Below are positions 51,496-60,099 of a stretch of 64,000 nucleotides of DNA, piece by piece. Origin of the DNA: Acinetobacter tianfuensis (GTDB lineage Bacteria; Pseudomonadota; Gammaproteobacteria; Pseudomonadales; Moraxellaceae). The translations under genes and the position numbers were made by a program. How positions within the stretch are numbered: position 1 is the stretch's first letter; every line of letters starts with the position of its first letter. The notes beneath the pieces were generated by a model, which ran no database searches, was not told the DNA's origin, and was given only the letters and a program-made list of their open reading frames with translations. The stretch covers positions 48,323-112,322 of the forward strand of contig NZ_RAXV01000004.1 of assembly GCF_003611465.1 (NCBI RefSeq). Direction: 5' to 3'.

Positions 51496-51507
51496 GCCTC
51501 AAACAGC

Positions 51508-51533
51508 AAAAAGCGGGCTGAGGCCCGCTTTTT
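51508..51533. terminator. Bidirectional terminator between LOG and PiT-like genes
   Basis: AAAAAGCGGGC and GCCCGCTTTTTT pair around TGAG. Confidence 0.9.
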
Positions 51534-51556
51534 TACATCTGCTGCTTTGCCATATT

Positions 51557-52531
51557 TTATGCGCCAAATGAAGTCACAAAGGCATAGAACCATGGCAATG
51601 TTGTCGCCAAAATTACCGATAAAGCTAAACCGAACATCAGTTTCATCGCATCTTTACTGACATTGCGTGAGGTACGGTGCTTGCTGACATGATTAACAAT
51701 CATCGAAATTGCAAATTCTCGGCCTGCGAGCAAGCCCAAGAACACCCAAGTGGTACTCATTGGAATATTGCTCCACTCTTTGAAAACCAAAAGAATCAGC
51801 GCATACATAAAGTCAACAATCGTCGCTGCGCGGACATCGGTCACATCTGTTTTTGTATCCACAATCTTTTGAATCGCGCCGCCGCGCTGATACAAAATAA
51901 TGCCCAGCAATACCACAAAAACAGTAATCGCAAACATGAGGAATTCAAACGGCACCTGACGAGGAACATAAACGAAGATGTTCGCTAAGTCTTGGATCAG
52001 CCATTGGCTCCACAAAAAGCCCGTCGAAATCCACTGCAGCAGCACCCATTTAGCCGAGTGTTCCTGATCTTTTGTCTGATTGAAATACACCGTCATTTTG
52101 TTGGCGACAAAACGGTAAATAATGAGCGCCGCAATAAATGCAACCGCATAGCCCATCATTGATTTCACCATCATTGAGCCTAAACTCGCCGGAGAGAAGA
52201 TTGTCAGGACAAGGAAAGTCGTACTGACAGGAATACCGTATTTCGTCAGCAAGAGCAGTAAAACCGGCGGCACAATGTAGAGCCACGTGATACCGCCTTC
52301 AGGGAATGGAATTGTTTCCAGACGTCCATACGAGGCATCGCCTACACCTGAAGCGTACCAGCCATAAGTGAGCACCACAGCCAAGATCGTACTGATGAAG
52401 ATCCAAAGCACCCACCAAGGGCGATGGGAGTTAGACGAAATAAACGTACCGAGCGTTTGCGGCACATCATTTCCGACAATTGAATAGGCGGCTAAACAGA
52501 AGCCAATTACCATTAAAATTTCAATAGTCAT
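51557..52531 (-). CDS. Divergent PiT-like inorganic phosphate permease
   Basis: This membrane protein (324 aa) has about nine hydrophobic segments in two repeats. Each repeat keeps the PiT hallmark: a GND-containing helix end (SIVGNDVPQTLG, about 17-28, in place of the usual GANDVANA) and Pro-x-Ser-Thr-Thr (GIPVSTTF at about 97-104, IPMSTTWVFLGLLAGRE at about 257-273). PiT carriers move metal-phosphate with protons or Na+. It is shorter than E. coli PitA (499 aa) and lacks the central cytoplasmic loop. A four-unit Pho-box array at 52591-52629 lies upstream. Phosphate or metal-phosphate transport is likely; no experiment is known to me. Confidence 0.7.
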   Translation of the reverse strand: MTIEILMVIGFCLAAYSIVGNDVPQTLGTFISSNSHRPWWVLWIFISTILAVVLTYGWYASGVGDASYGRLETIPFPEGGITWLYIVPPVLLLLLTKYGIPVSTTFLVLTIFSPASLGSMMVKSMMGYAVAFIAALIIYRFVANKMTVYFNQTKDQEHSAKWVLLQWISTGFLWSQWLIQDLANIFVYVPRQVPFEFLMFAITVFVVLLGIILYQRGGAIQKIVDTKTDVTDVRAATIVDFMYALILLVFKEWSNIPMSTTWVFLGLLAGREFAISMIVNHVSKHRTSRNVSKDAMKLMFGLALSVILATTLPWFYAFVTSFGA

Positions 52532-52590
52532 AAAAAAAGCCTATATCACTTTCGGGGCAAATTGAGACACTGCTCGCCCACCATAAATTC

Positions 52591-52629
52591 GTGACAATAC
52601 TATGGCATCATTATGACATTTTAGTGACA
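52591..52629 (-). promoter_or_regulatory. Tandem Pho-box array (four 11-bp half-sites)
   Basis: On the minus strand TGTCAC, TGTCAT, TGCCAT and TGTCAC begin exactly 11 bp apart (plus-strand starts 52591, 52602, 52613, 52624). This is the spacing and sequence of PhoB direct-repeat sites. TATGGT (52580-52585) lies 5 nt after the last unit, as a -10 would. The array ends about 60 bp before the PiT-like start. Confidence 0.8.
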
Positions 52630-52648
52630 CGCAATCTCTTTTACCGAT

Positions 52649-52675
52649 AAAAAACGGGTTATATTGTAACCCGTT
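52649..52675 (-). terminator. Terminator of the phytase-like gene
   Basis: AACGGGTTA and TAACCCGTT pair perfectly around a 5-nt loop; on the minus strand TTTTTT follows. Confidence 0.8.
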
Positions 52676-52696
52676 CCTATCAGTATTCAGCGTCTA

Positions 52697-54610
52697 TTAT
52701 TTGACAGCAATTTGATACACTGCCGTGGTTCCGCTGACCTCATTTCCGACTGCCAGCAGCGGTTTCCCATTTGGAGAATCTTGTGCAGCAATGAAAATCA
52801 GCCCCTCTGGCCCCAAATCTCCCTGCTTGGTAATTTCAGTTTGCGTAATATCCCGATGGTTAAAATATTGCACAAACTGCGCTTGAGCTGGATTGCTGAT
52901 GTCATAGACCATAATGCCGCTGGCGCGCTCCAAGCCTATAAAGGCATATGTCTTCTTCCCGATTGCGCCTATAGCCAAGCCCTCAGGCTCTGGGCCTTTG
53001 TTATCGCTGCGGTCATCAAATTTAAAGCTTTCATGATTGCTGTTAAATTGCTGTGGAAATAATTCTGCTATTTTGCGTTCAAACTCGCTGCCTGAATCCC
53101 AGACAATACGTTTTGCAACAGGATCAACGATACTGAAAGAACGTCCCCCATAGGCATACAGTTTGTCATACGTCAATTTTCCATCTGCATCTAATATTGG
53201 GCGGCCTTGCGCATCTTTCTTAAATCCTTGAGTCCAGCTGATTGTTAAGCGCCCTATTTGTGAGTCTTTAATCAGGTTATCTGCGCAAATTTCACTGGCC
53301 TCAGCTGTTTTACATGCGCCAAATACGGTACTGTCTAATTTCGCCCCCTTAACTCCTGGGAAAATTTGACGTAAATGTGCAGCATAGTCACCTTTTAAAT
53401 CAAAACCTGCTTTTTTAAACAAATGCTTTACACGAATTTCTTCGGCATAGCCTGCGTTTAAATCAGCACCTTCAAAATAGGCCTTTTCATCTTTAAGCCA
53501 TTCACGCGCATCGCCTTCATTCGCCGTGACTAAATAGCTTTTACCATCCGCTTGATAATGCGCAATGGCATCAGGCATATACATGCCATATAAACCAGGC
53601 CAAGCCTTGATATTAATCATGCCTGCATCTTTATCACATTGCTCAACCGCTTGGCCTAAAGAGTTGAGTCCGGTCACACAATCTCTATCCCCTGCATCTA
53701 AAGCATTTTCAGGCAAGCTATGATCTTTGTAGCCCATTGGGAAAATATCGCTAAACTCTGCCTTGGCTATATCTAAAACCGCAATTGCGTTATTTTCCTG
53801 CAAGCTCACCCATGCGGTCTTGCCGTCTGCACTGACCGCAATATATTCAGGCTCTAAGTCTTTTGAAACTGCAGCGGTTTGTATGCCTTGAGCATAAACA
53901 TCAGCATATTGACCTGTATCCGGCCCAAATATACGGACACCTAAATTTTCCAGCTCTGTTTTGCGGCTGTCCCATGCCTTGAAGTTCACAATTTTAGCTG
54001 ACGGTTTCGCAATATCTGAAATATCAATAATGCTCACAGATCCTTCTGGATCAATGGCATAGCCTTCATTCGGCTCACCCTCATTTGCCGCCAAAACTTT
54101 TTTACCGTCTGGGGTAAAAGTCAGCATATCTGGTAAAGCGCCTACAGAAACTTGGCTGATATAACTCAAATCGCTGGCTTTAAAAAAAGCGACTATGCCA
54201 TGTTGAGTTTTGTCTTCGGCCTGTACAGCTAAAGCCACAATCCCGTTGTTAACTGCAACACTATTGACCTCAGAGTTGGCGAGATATGTTTTCGCATCTA
54301 AAGAACGAATATATTTCGGCTGCTCAGGCTGCTGAAAATCTAAAACATCGACTACGCCCGCTTGCGCATTGACCACGAATAACCGTTTGCTCTTCGGGTC
54401 ATACGCTGGAATTTCTGCCGCGCTTGCCCCAAAAATACCCGACTCATATGCGCCTATTTTCTGTAATTCAATCGTATTGGGTGTCACCTCTTCCGTTACC
54501 GGCGGCTGAGCTGTATTTTCCGAACCATGATCGCTGCCACCGCAGCCTGTTAATCCCGCTGTCAGTATAGACAGCAATAAAACTGAATATTTAATGTTCA
54601 TTTTATGCAT
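52697..54610 (-). CDS. Choice-of-anchor I / phytase-like beta-propeller lipoprotein
   Basis: A 637-aa outer-membrane or surface lipoprotein. The N-terminal signal ends at the lipobox LTGC (Cys about residue 23 counting from ATG 54610; ATG 54601 gives the better lipoprotein signal). The mature part is a large beta-propeller: repeated TPDGKKVLAANEGEPNEG, AYGGRSFSIVD and EGLAIGAIGKKTYAF. The family is annotated as choice-of-anchor I, related to esterase-like activity of phytase domains (COG4222-like). A Pho-box-like array lies about 50-90 bp upstream, so phosphate scavenging from organic phosphates is inferred. Active-site residues cannot be assigned from sequence alone. Confidence 0.82.
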   Translation of the reverse strand: MHKMNIKYSVLLLSILTAGLTGCGGSDHGSENTAQPPVTEEVTPNTIELQKIGAYESGIFGASAAEIPAYDPKSKRLFVVNAQAGVVDVLDFQQPEQPKYIRSLDAKTYLANSEVNSVAVNNGIVALAVQAEDKTQHGIVAFFKASDLSYISQVSVGALPDMLTFTPDGKKVLAANEGEPNEGYAIDPEGSVSIIDISDIAKPSAKIVNFKAWDSRKTELENLGVRIFGPDTGQYADVYAQGIQTAAVSKDLEPEYIAVSADGKTAWVSLQENNAIAVLDIAKAEFSDIFPMGYKDHSLPENALDAGDRDCVTGLNSLGQAVEQCDKDAGMINIKAWPGLYGMYMPDAIAHYQADGKSYLVTANEGDAREWLKDEKAYFEGADLNAGYAEEIRVKHLFKKAGFDLKGDYAAHLRQIFPGVKGAKLDSTVFGACKTAEASEICADNLIKDSQIGRLTISWTQGFKKDAQGRPILDADGKLTYDKLYAYGGRSFSIVDPVAKRIVWDSGSEFERKIAELFPQQFNSNHESFKFDDRSDNKGPEPEGLAIGAIGKKTYAFIGLERASGIMVYDISNPAQAQFVQYFNHRDITQTEITKQGDLGPEGLIFIAAQDSPNGKPLLAVGNEVSGTTAVYQIAVK

Positions 54611-54660
54611 AACTGCTTATTAAAATGACATTTAATGTATTGGCACTAAATTTAACTGCC

Positions 54661-54699
54661 ATGACAGCAAGGCTGCAATTTTCTTGCACCGCCATGACA
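54661..54699 (-). promoter_or_regulatory. Probable Pho-box array upstream of the phytase-like gene
   Basis: TGTCAT occurs at 54661-54666 and 54694-54699 on the minus strand, 33 bp (three 11-bp units) apart. The two phased positions between (TGCAGC at 54672-54677, TGCAAG at 54683-54688) keep the leading TG. A TAAATT box follows 6 nt after the proximal half-site. Weaker than the 52591 array. Confidence 0.5.
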
Positions 54700-54791
54700 T
54701 AGCGCTCTCTATTTGTAACTGAGGCTCGAATTACTGCAAATTCATTGGAGCATTACATTAAACTATATAAAACCAACTGCTTTAGCTGCCT

Positions 54792-56183
54792 ATGAATGCC
54801 ACGCCATCACATCAAGCCTTACAGCCTGAATTTCGACTTTTGGTCTTATTGGTGTCCATCGGCTTTTTTATGCAAGGTTTGGACACCACAATTGTAAATA
54901 CCGCAATTCCTGCGATGGCCCGCAATCTTCAGGAAGACCCGCTGCAGCTGCACAGTGTCGTTGTGGCCTATGTACTGTCTGTAGCTGCCTGTATTCCGCT
55001 GAGCGGCTGGCTGGCAGACCGTTTTGGCGTTCGAAATACCTATTTCAGCGCCATTATTATTTTCACGCTGGCTTCACTTGGCTGCGGCTTAGCCAGCTCT
55101 TTAAATGAACTGCTGTTTTACCGTGTCATCCAAGGCATTGGCGGCGCCTTGCTGCTGCCCGTTGGGCGGCTGGCGATGCTGAAAGTCATTCCGCGCACCC
55201 AATTTTTATCTGCCATGAGCCTGATGAGCCTTGCGGGCTTAATCGGCCCGCTGATTGGTCCAACTTTAGGCGGCTGGCTGGTTGAACATGTCAGCTGGCA
55301 TTGGATTTTTTTAATTAATATCCCGATGGGCATTTTGGGCTGCATCATTACGTTCAAAGCGATGCCAAATGTCACTGAACCCAGCGTACCCAAGTTTGAT
55401 TTATGGGGGTTTATTCTGCTGGTCATTGCTATGGCTGGCTTGTCTCTCGGCATTGAACAGTTTGCCAGCCCGCATAACCGCCTCAGCTTAAGCATTGGCC
55501 TGATTTTTTTAGGTATTTTGGCAGCGCTGATTTATGCCTACCACGCCCATACTCACCAAAATGCACTGTTCCGCAGCACGCTGTTTCAAAACCGTATTTA
55601 TGCAATTGGCATCATCGGCAACTTCTTTGCCCGCTTAGGCGGCAATGCCATGCCCTTTTTGCTGCCGCTGATGCTGCAAGTAGCCTTTAATTTAGAGCCA
55701 TTCGCCACTGGCCTGCTGATGATCCCGGCTGTATTGGGTTCATTGGCGTCAAAACCGATCATCCGCCAGCTGATTCAGCACTTCGGTTACCGCAATGTTC
55801 TGCTGGTCAACACCTTACTGGTTGGCGCTTGCATTGCCAGTTTCTCACTTAGCTCACCGCTGACACCGACCTGGCTGCTGACTGTGCATTTCTTTATCTT
55901 CGGCATACTGAACTCTTTGCAATTTGTTTCCATGAATACCCTGACGCTCAAGGACTTGCCGCAGCAAGATGCCAGCAGCGGCAACAGTTTCCTGTCCATG
56001 ATCATGATGGTCTCTATGAGTATTGGGGTGGCTTTGGCAGGCACGCTGGTTAACATCTTCGGCGCTTATTTCGGCAATGCAAATATCCTCAGCGCATTTC
56101 ATATCACCCTGATTTGCCTCGGCTGCATCAATCTGGTCACCGCCGTGATTTTCTGGCAGATTCCTAAAAATGCCGCGGTATAA
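54792..56183 (+). CDS. MFS transporter of the DHA2 (14-TM) class, MdtD-like
   Basis: A 463-aa drug:H+ antiporter-type MFS protein. The N-terminus (GFFMQGLDTTIVNTAIPAMA) and motif C region (GPLIGPTLGGWLVEH) closely follow E. coli MdtD/EmrB-type transporters, and the MNTLTLKDLP segment near residue 385 matches MdtD particularly well. Motif A is GWLADRFGVRN. It has no adjacent membrane-fusion protein, so it probably works alone. Substrates are unknown. Confidence 0.8.
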   Translation: MNATPSHQALQPEFRLLVLLVSIGFFMQGLDTTIVNTAIPAMARNLQEDPLQLHSVVVAYVLSVAACIPLSGWLADRFGVRNTYFSAIIIFTLASLGCGLASSLNELLFYRVIQGIGGALLLPVGRLAMLKVIPRTQFLSAMSLMSLAGLIGPLIGPTLGGWLVEHVSWHWIFLINIPMGILGCIITFKAMPNVTEPSVPKFDLWGFILLVIAMAGLSLGIEQFASPHNRLSLSIGLIFLGILAALIYAYHAHTHQNALFRSTLFQNRIYAIGIIGNFFARLGGNAMPFLLPLMLQVAFNLEPFATGLLMIPAVLGSLASKPIIRQLIQHFGYRNVLLVNTLLVGACIASFSLSSPLTPTWLLTVHFFIFGILNSLQFVSMNTLTLKDLPQQDASSGNSFLSMIMMVSMSIGVALAGTLVNIFGAYFGNANILSAFHITLICLGCINLVTAVIFWQIPKNAAV

Positions 56184-56263
56184 GCACATTTGCAGAAAGC
56201 GTATAGTTCCAGCATGGGGTTCGCGCTATCATAGCTGCACCCCGATACTGAAAAGCTGACACA

Positions 56264-57037
56264 ATGAAAAAATCATCTGCTCTTCCTGCTTATGCCCCTG
56301 CTTTGGGTGCAGCGGGCCTTGCAATGATTGCTGTGCTGGCTTATCTGCTGATCATGCCTCACCGTCCAGCCAGCGCCAAAGAATATCCAGTAAAAGGCTT
56401 TGATGTTTCACATCATCAAAAAGACATTCAGTGGCGCAAAATATCGCCTGAAAAATTTCAGTTTGTTTATCTCAAAGCCACAGAAGGCGGTGATTTCAAA
56501 GACACTAAATTTCAAGAAAACTGGCTGAATGCTCGAGAACAAGGTTTTTTGGTTGGCGCATATCATTTTTACCGGCTGTGCCGTGACGGTAAAATTCAGG
56601 CACAAAATTTTATAGACAGCGTACCCAATAAAACCGATGCCCTGCCACCTGCCATTGACTTGGAATATGACAGCAAATGCATCAACACCTACAGCAAAGA
56701 GCAAATGCTGCAGGAAATTCAATATATGCATGACCGCTTATATCGCCACTATGGCAAACAGCCGATCTTTTATGTCTCTAAAACTTTTTACAACATTGTT
56801 CTGGCTGGTGAGTTTAAAGATACACCGCTTTGGGTACGAGAGTATAAAGGCAAGCCAGACCTTAAAAATCAGCCAGAATGGCATTTTTGGCAACATACCA
56901 GTCAGGGGCAAATATCAGGTATTTCCACCGCAGTAGACCTGAATGTTTTTAATGGCAGCGCTCAAGATTGGCAAGCATTTTTACTGAAAAATGGCCTCTA
57001 TCCGCACAAGCCTCTTAATAAATCTGCACAAAAATAA
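56264..57037 (+). CDS. GH25 muramidase (lysozyme), membrane-anchored
   Basis: The protein (257 aa) has one N-terminal membrane helix (about 14-32, LGAAGLAMIAVLAYLLIM) followed by a GH25 domain from residue 41. The motif GFDVSHHQ contains the catalytic Asp47, and IDLEYDSKC (about 131-139) carries the catalytic Glu134. It should hydrolyse the beta-1,4 bond between MurNAc and GlcNAc at the periplasmic face. GH25 enzymes are less common in Gram-negative core genomes than lytic transglycosylases, so origin by transfer is possible, but composition looks like the neighbours. It lies 80 bp after the MFS gene in the same direction. Confidence 0.85.
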   Translation: MKKSSALPAYAPALGAAGLAMIAVLAYLLIMPHRPASAKEYPVKGFDVSHHQKDIQWRKISPEKFQFVYLKATEGGDFKDTKFQENWLNAREQGFLVGAYHFYRLCRDGKIQAQNFIDSVPNKTDALPPAIDLEYDSKCINTYSKEQMLQEIQYMHDRLYRHYGKQPIFYVSKTFYNIVLAGEFKDTPLWVREYKGKPDLKNQPEWHFWQHTSQGQISGISTAVDLNVFNGSAQDWQAFLLKNGLYPHKPLNKSAQK

Positions 57038-57415
57038 ACCAGATCAAATGCTATAAAGCAAATAAAAACCATGCCGCAAGATGTATTTCCGTATGCCCCC
57101 TATTGAAAATCGACTTGGCGATTGCTGCCGGCTCAGCTGAATAAGCTCCAAGCTTGGCAGCCAATCCAGTTTCGTCTCTGGAACATCATCACCATATCCT
57201 CGCGGCATGCACCGCTAACCATAGTAAAGAATGATTTTTTCAGCCTTTAGGGCATTCCTTAGCATTTTTAATGCGCATTGCCAATGAACGCGCGGCACAG
57301 TCTGAATACTCTTCTGCAGGCTGCGAAAAACAGCAGATCCAGCCCATTTTATTGACACATCCGCAGCCCTCCACACTGACTTCACAAGGCACGAAAAGCG
57401 CATTAAGATGAAGAC
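57038..57415. other. Spacer between GH25 gene and dinB
   Basis: This gap holds the antisense Cys-rich frame (57240-57392) and, further left, a 54-codon minus-strand frame (57044-57208) without clear support. The dinB promoter must lie at its right end. No hairpin or repeat is obvious. Confidence 0.5.
57240..57392 (-). CDS. Possible Cys-rich small protein (50 aa)
   Basis: A 50-codon frame starting at GTG 57392 and ending at TGA 57240 reads MPCEVSVEGCGCVNKMGWIC then CFSQPAEEYSDCAARSLAMR and IKNAKECPKG. It has seven Cys, including CGC and a CC pair, a composition very unlikely by chance for a non-coding frame. Codon use resembles the neighbouring genes. It lies on the opposite strand to dinB, immediately before the dinB ATG. 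No Shine-Dalgarno precedes the GTG, so the true start may lie upstream or be damaged. I do not recognise the family; a zinc- or disulfide-stabilised protein is plausible. Confidence 0.5.
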   Translation of the reverse strand: MPCEVSVEGCGCVNKMGWICCFSQPAEEYSDCAARSLAMRIKNAKECPKG

Positions 57416-58471
57416 ATGCGCAAAATCATTCACATCGATATGGACGCCTTTTACGCCTCTGTTGAATTGCGGGAGCGTCCTGAACTGCAGCACTTGCCGG
57501 TGGTCGTATCCTCACACCACCCGCGGGCAGTCATTTGTGCGGCCTCCTATCCTGCGCGGGAATTTGGACTGCGCTCAGCCATGTCGATGAGCCAAGCGCG
57601 TAAACATTGTCCGCATGTCTATGTCATAGAACCAAATTTTGAAAAATACCGTGCAGTTTCAGCACAAATTCATCAAATATTTCAAAAATACACCTCCATT
57701 ATAGAACCGCTTTCCTTAGATGAGGCATATCTTGATGTGACAGAAAATTTGCTGAATCTTCCCAGCGCTACCGACGTTGCTGAGCACATCCGTGCAGACA
57801 TTCTGCAAATCACAGGCTTAACTGCATCTGCGGGCGTTGCACCTAATAAATTTTTAGCCAAAGTGGCGTCAGACTGGCATAAACCGAATGGCATTTGCAT
57901 TATTAAACCTTCTCAGGTGCAGACGTTTATTCAGCATTTACCGCTCAAAAAAATTCCCGGTGTAGGCAAAGTCACCTATGAAAAATTACAAGCGCTGCAG
58001 CTGCAGACATTGGGCGATCTACAGCAAATGGATGAAGCCGTACTTGTGCAGCATTTTGGCAAATACGGCAAACAGCTCTATCTCTATGCCCAAGGCATTG
58101 ATGAACGTCCCGTGCATGCCAGCCGCGAACGGCAGCAAATTTCCAAAGAAACGACATTTGATGATGATCTGACCTTAACGCAGTGTGAATCCTATTGGCC
58201 AAAATTAATGGATCAGATATGGAACAGCTTAGACAAAAAAAAGCTGCAGGCGCGCGGTGTAACCGTCAAACTTAAGCTGAAAAACTTTCAAATTTTGCAG
58301 CATAGCAAAAGCTTCAAACATCCGCTGCACAATAGATTTGAACTGAATCAGGCGCTTGTGCAGCTTTTAGATGACATGCATATCTCCGATCACTTGCAAT
58401 TTCGGCTCATTGGCATCGGTGTTTATCAACTCTCGGACATGCAAAGTGAAGCTCAGCTTTCTCTGCTTTAA
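57416..58471 (+). CDS. dinB: DNA polymerase IV (DinB)
   Basis: DinB is a Y-family error-prone polymerase used in translesion synthesis and stress-induced mutagenesis. The protein is 351 aa. The catalytic acidic residues are Asp8 and Asp10 ([12 protein letters not shown]) and Asp102-Glu103 (SLDEAYLDV). The helix-hairpin-helix [12 protein letters not shown] and the little-finger domain (about 230-345) are present. It ends in SEAQLSLL, a probable beta-clamp binding motif (QLSLL). No LexA box is expected because Acinetobacter lacks LexA. The immediate upstream region has an antisense frame, so the promoter lies close to the ATG. Confidence 0.93.
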   Translation: MRKIIHIDMDAFYASVELRERPELQHLPVVVSSHHPRAVICAASYPAREFGLRSAMSMSQARKHCPHVYVIEPNFEKYRAVSAQIHQIFQKYTSIIEPLSLDEAYLDVTENLLNLPSATDVAEHIRADILQITGLTASAGVAPNKFLAKVASDWHKPNGICIIKPSQVQTFIQHLPLKKIPGVGKVTYEKLQALQLQTLGDLQQMDEAVLVQHFGKYGKQLYLYAQGIDERPVHASRERQQISKETTFDDDLTLTQCESYWPKLMDQIWNSLDKKKLQARGVTVKLKLKNFQILQHSKSFKHPLHNRFELNQALVQLLDDMHISDHLQFRLIGIGVYQLSDMQSEAQLSLL

Positions 58472-58796
58472 TCGGCCTCTTGATTAACTTTTACACAAAA
58501 GAATAAAATTAAAACAATTTGCTCTTCACATTGTTCAATTTTAGAGTAATCTATCTGCGCGGTACATTATCCATGTATACGCTGAGATGCTGAAAATCAC
58601 CTTTACTTTCAGCATAATGTCCTGCGGTTGGCGTGACGATCAATCCGAATATTGCAGGACATCTCTGCTGCTACACATGGAATGCCTCTTCTGCTCTTCA
58701 CCCCCTTCAATATGATATTCCTCAAAATCATCCTCACACTTCCTTGTGCAGTAATGCCTAAAATTCAAAATACCCAATCATTAGGAAAACAGGATC
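58472..58796. other. Spacer between dinB and ridA-type gene
   Basis: It contains the tandem hairpins at 58587-58662 and, further right, the ribosome-binding site AGGA before 58797. An open frame at 58652-58837 overlaps the RidA start in another frame and looks spurious. Confidence 0.6.
58587..58662. ncRNA. Tandem hairpin element, possible structured RNA
   Basis: Two perfect stems follow each other: ATGCTGAAA/TTTCAGCAT (58587-58595 with 58607-58615) and ATGTCCTGC/GCAGGACAT (58617-58625 with 58654-58662). The second hairpin has an internal GG-TTG/CAA-T-CC pairing. The two stems touch and no T-run follows, so a simple terminator is unlikely. Function and strand are unknown. Confidence 0.4.
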
Positions 58797-59150
58797 ATGA
58801 CTGTGCAGCGTTTACATATCTCAAAACGATTTTCTGAAATTGCAATTGCAGGGCATTTAATTCATTTAGCTGGACAGCTGGCTTCAGATACAAGTTTGGA
58901 CATCACAGGTCAAACCCTGCAAACCTTAAAAATCATTGATGATTTTCTGGCAGATGCAGGTACAGACAAAAGCCATATTATGTCTGTGACCATTTATCTT
59001 AAAGATATTGAAAAAGACTATGCGGCATTTAATGCGGTTTGGGATGCGTGGGTTTCCAATATACAGGCGCTGCCCCGTACTTGCGTTGAAGCAAAAATGT
59101 ATGCACCTGACGTACTTGTTGAAATGACCGTTGTTGCGGTAAAACCTTAA
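58797..59150 (+). CDS. RidA-family protein (YjgF/UK114)
   Basis: Rid proteins hydrolyse reactive imine/enamine intermediates. The protein (117 aa) has the family end segment PRTCVEAKMYAPDVLVEMTV, with the Arg (P-R-T-C) that binds the carboxylate of the imine in RidA. The N-terminal SDTSLDITGQTLQTLKIIDD also fits. Its subgroup is not clear; the core residues for deaminase activity appear present. It is preceded by AGGA and ends at a terminator. Confidence 0.85.
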   Translation: MTVQRLHISKRFSEIAIAGHLIHLAGQLASDTSLDITGQTLQTLKIIDDFLADAGTDKSHIMSVTIYLKDIEKDYAAFNAVWDAWVSNIQALPRTCVEAKMYAPDVLVEMTVVAVKP

Positions 59151-59158
59151 AAACGAGA

Positions 59159-59182
59159 AAAAGCAGACACTTGCCTGCTTTT
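59159..59182. terminator. Terminator between ridA-type and DUF2726 genes
   Basis: AAAGCAG and CTGCTTT pair around ACACTTGC; T- and A-runs flank both sides. Confidence 0.6.
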
Positions 59183-59221
59183 AATCTGCAACATAATGAA
59201 CATCAGCGGATTAAGCTCTCT

Positions 59222-59773
59222 TTAGGACTGGAATTGCCCTAACAGCTTGACCTTTTTCCGTTCCAAATCAGAATATAAATGATACTTCTTTAAGCCATTC
59301 GGCTTATGCAATACCTTTTGCTGTACAGGAAAATTTAAAAAATCCTCCCTCAATTGTAAGTATTCAGGCACATCTTCATAACGGACTACACGGTAACCTG
59401 CCATTTCCAGCAGCGCATCCTGATACTGTGATACTTGCTGCCGTTTCAGCACCATTGGATCATCCAAAGCAACAATAGCCGTTACTTGATGGTTTCGGTC
59501 TAAAACTACAAAGTCTGCCACCATATTTCGATATTTATTACGTGTACGGTAGTATTTAGTCGTCAGCAGTGCATCAAAAGACACATGTGCCAAAATGATA
59601 TGGGCCGGCAAAATTTCCTTCAGCCGCGTGTAGGTCAACTGCTCATTGATGTTAAAAATCGCCCGCTGTTTCAGCGCGCTATCTTGCTGCTTGCCTCCAG
59701 TCTCTAAACTTTTCCAAGCAATCATCAACATGCATAGGAGCATTAAGCTCCCCATTACAATATAAATTGCCAT
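59222..59773 (-). CDS. DUF2726 domain protein with N-terminal membrane helix
   Basis: The 183-aa protein has one N-terminal membrane helix (MAIYIVMGSLMLLCMLMIAW) and a DUF2726 domain (about 40-165), with the pattern NEQLTYTRLKEILP, KYRNMVADFVVLDRN and RVVRYEDVPEY. DUF2726 resembles a restriction-endonuclease-like fold often found with helicases and topoisomerase-like zinc domains. Here it stands alone, anchored to the membrane. The function is unknown. Confidence 0.8.
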   Translation of the reverse strand: MAIYIVMGSLMLLCMLMIAWKSLETGGKQQDSALKQRAIFNINEQLTYTRLKEILPAHIILAHVSFDALLTTKYYRTRNKYRNMVADFVVLDRNHQVTAIVALDDPMVLKRQQVSQYQDALLEMAGYRVVRYEDVPEYLQLREDFLNFPVQQKVLHKPNGLKKYHLYSDLERKKVKLLGQFQS

Positions 59774-60099
59774 GTTTCATAATCCTTTACATTTCTTATA
59801 ATCTTTCGGACTGCACCCGCATATACTGCGTATCACTGACTATGCGGCCGTACGGTCTGTCTTATTGTTAGATTTTCCAATATAAAATTTGCTTCCAATC
59901 CTCTTGCATCGCGTTTGGTTTAAGCCAAATCGGCAAATGCACTGGGCTAGAACAGCAAAGGCAAATCATTTGCACTGTCTATCACTCTAGACCATTATTG
60001 AAAAACACTGCAAGGCCTTGCGCTTAAAGTGTCTAACAATTCCGATGAAATGCAGCAAAATAAAAAGGACGCCTAAGCGTCCTTTGGATTTAAGCTCAA
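59774..60099. other. 326-bp spacer upstream of the DUF2726 gene
   Basis: It holds the YgiQ terminator (60062-60085) and a long-range 9-bp inverted repeat: ATTGTTAGA (59864-59872) and TCTAACAAT (60032-60040). I see no gene. Confidence 0.5.
60062..60085 (-). terminator. Terminator of ygiQ
   Basis: AAAGGACGC and GCGTCCTTT pair perfectly around CTAA; on the minus strand TTTTTATTTT follows. Confidence 0.8.

Noticed and set aside
57044..57208. 54-codon minus-strand frame (MPRGYGDDVPETKLDWLPSL...)
   Set aside because: The start is weak and no family is recognised; it is within chance for the spacer.
57215..57493. 92-aa minus-strand frame overlapping dinB start
   Set aside because: It runs through dinB codons. 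The overlapping frame with Cys-rich composition (57240-57392) looks more like protein.
58652..58837. 61-aa frame ahead of ridA
   Set aside because: It overlaps the RidA start in another frame and has no ribosome-binding site.
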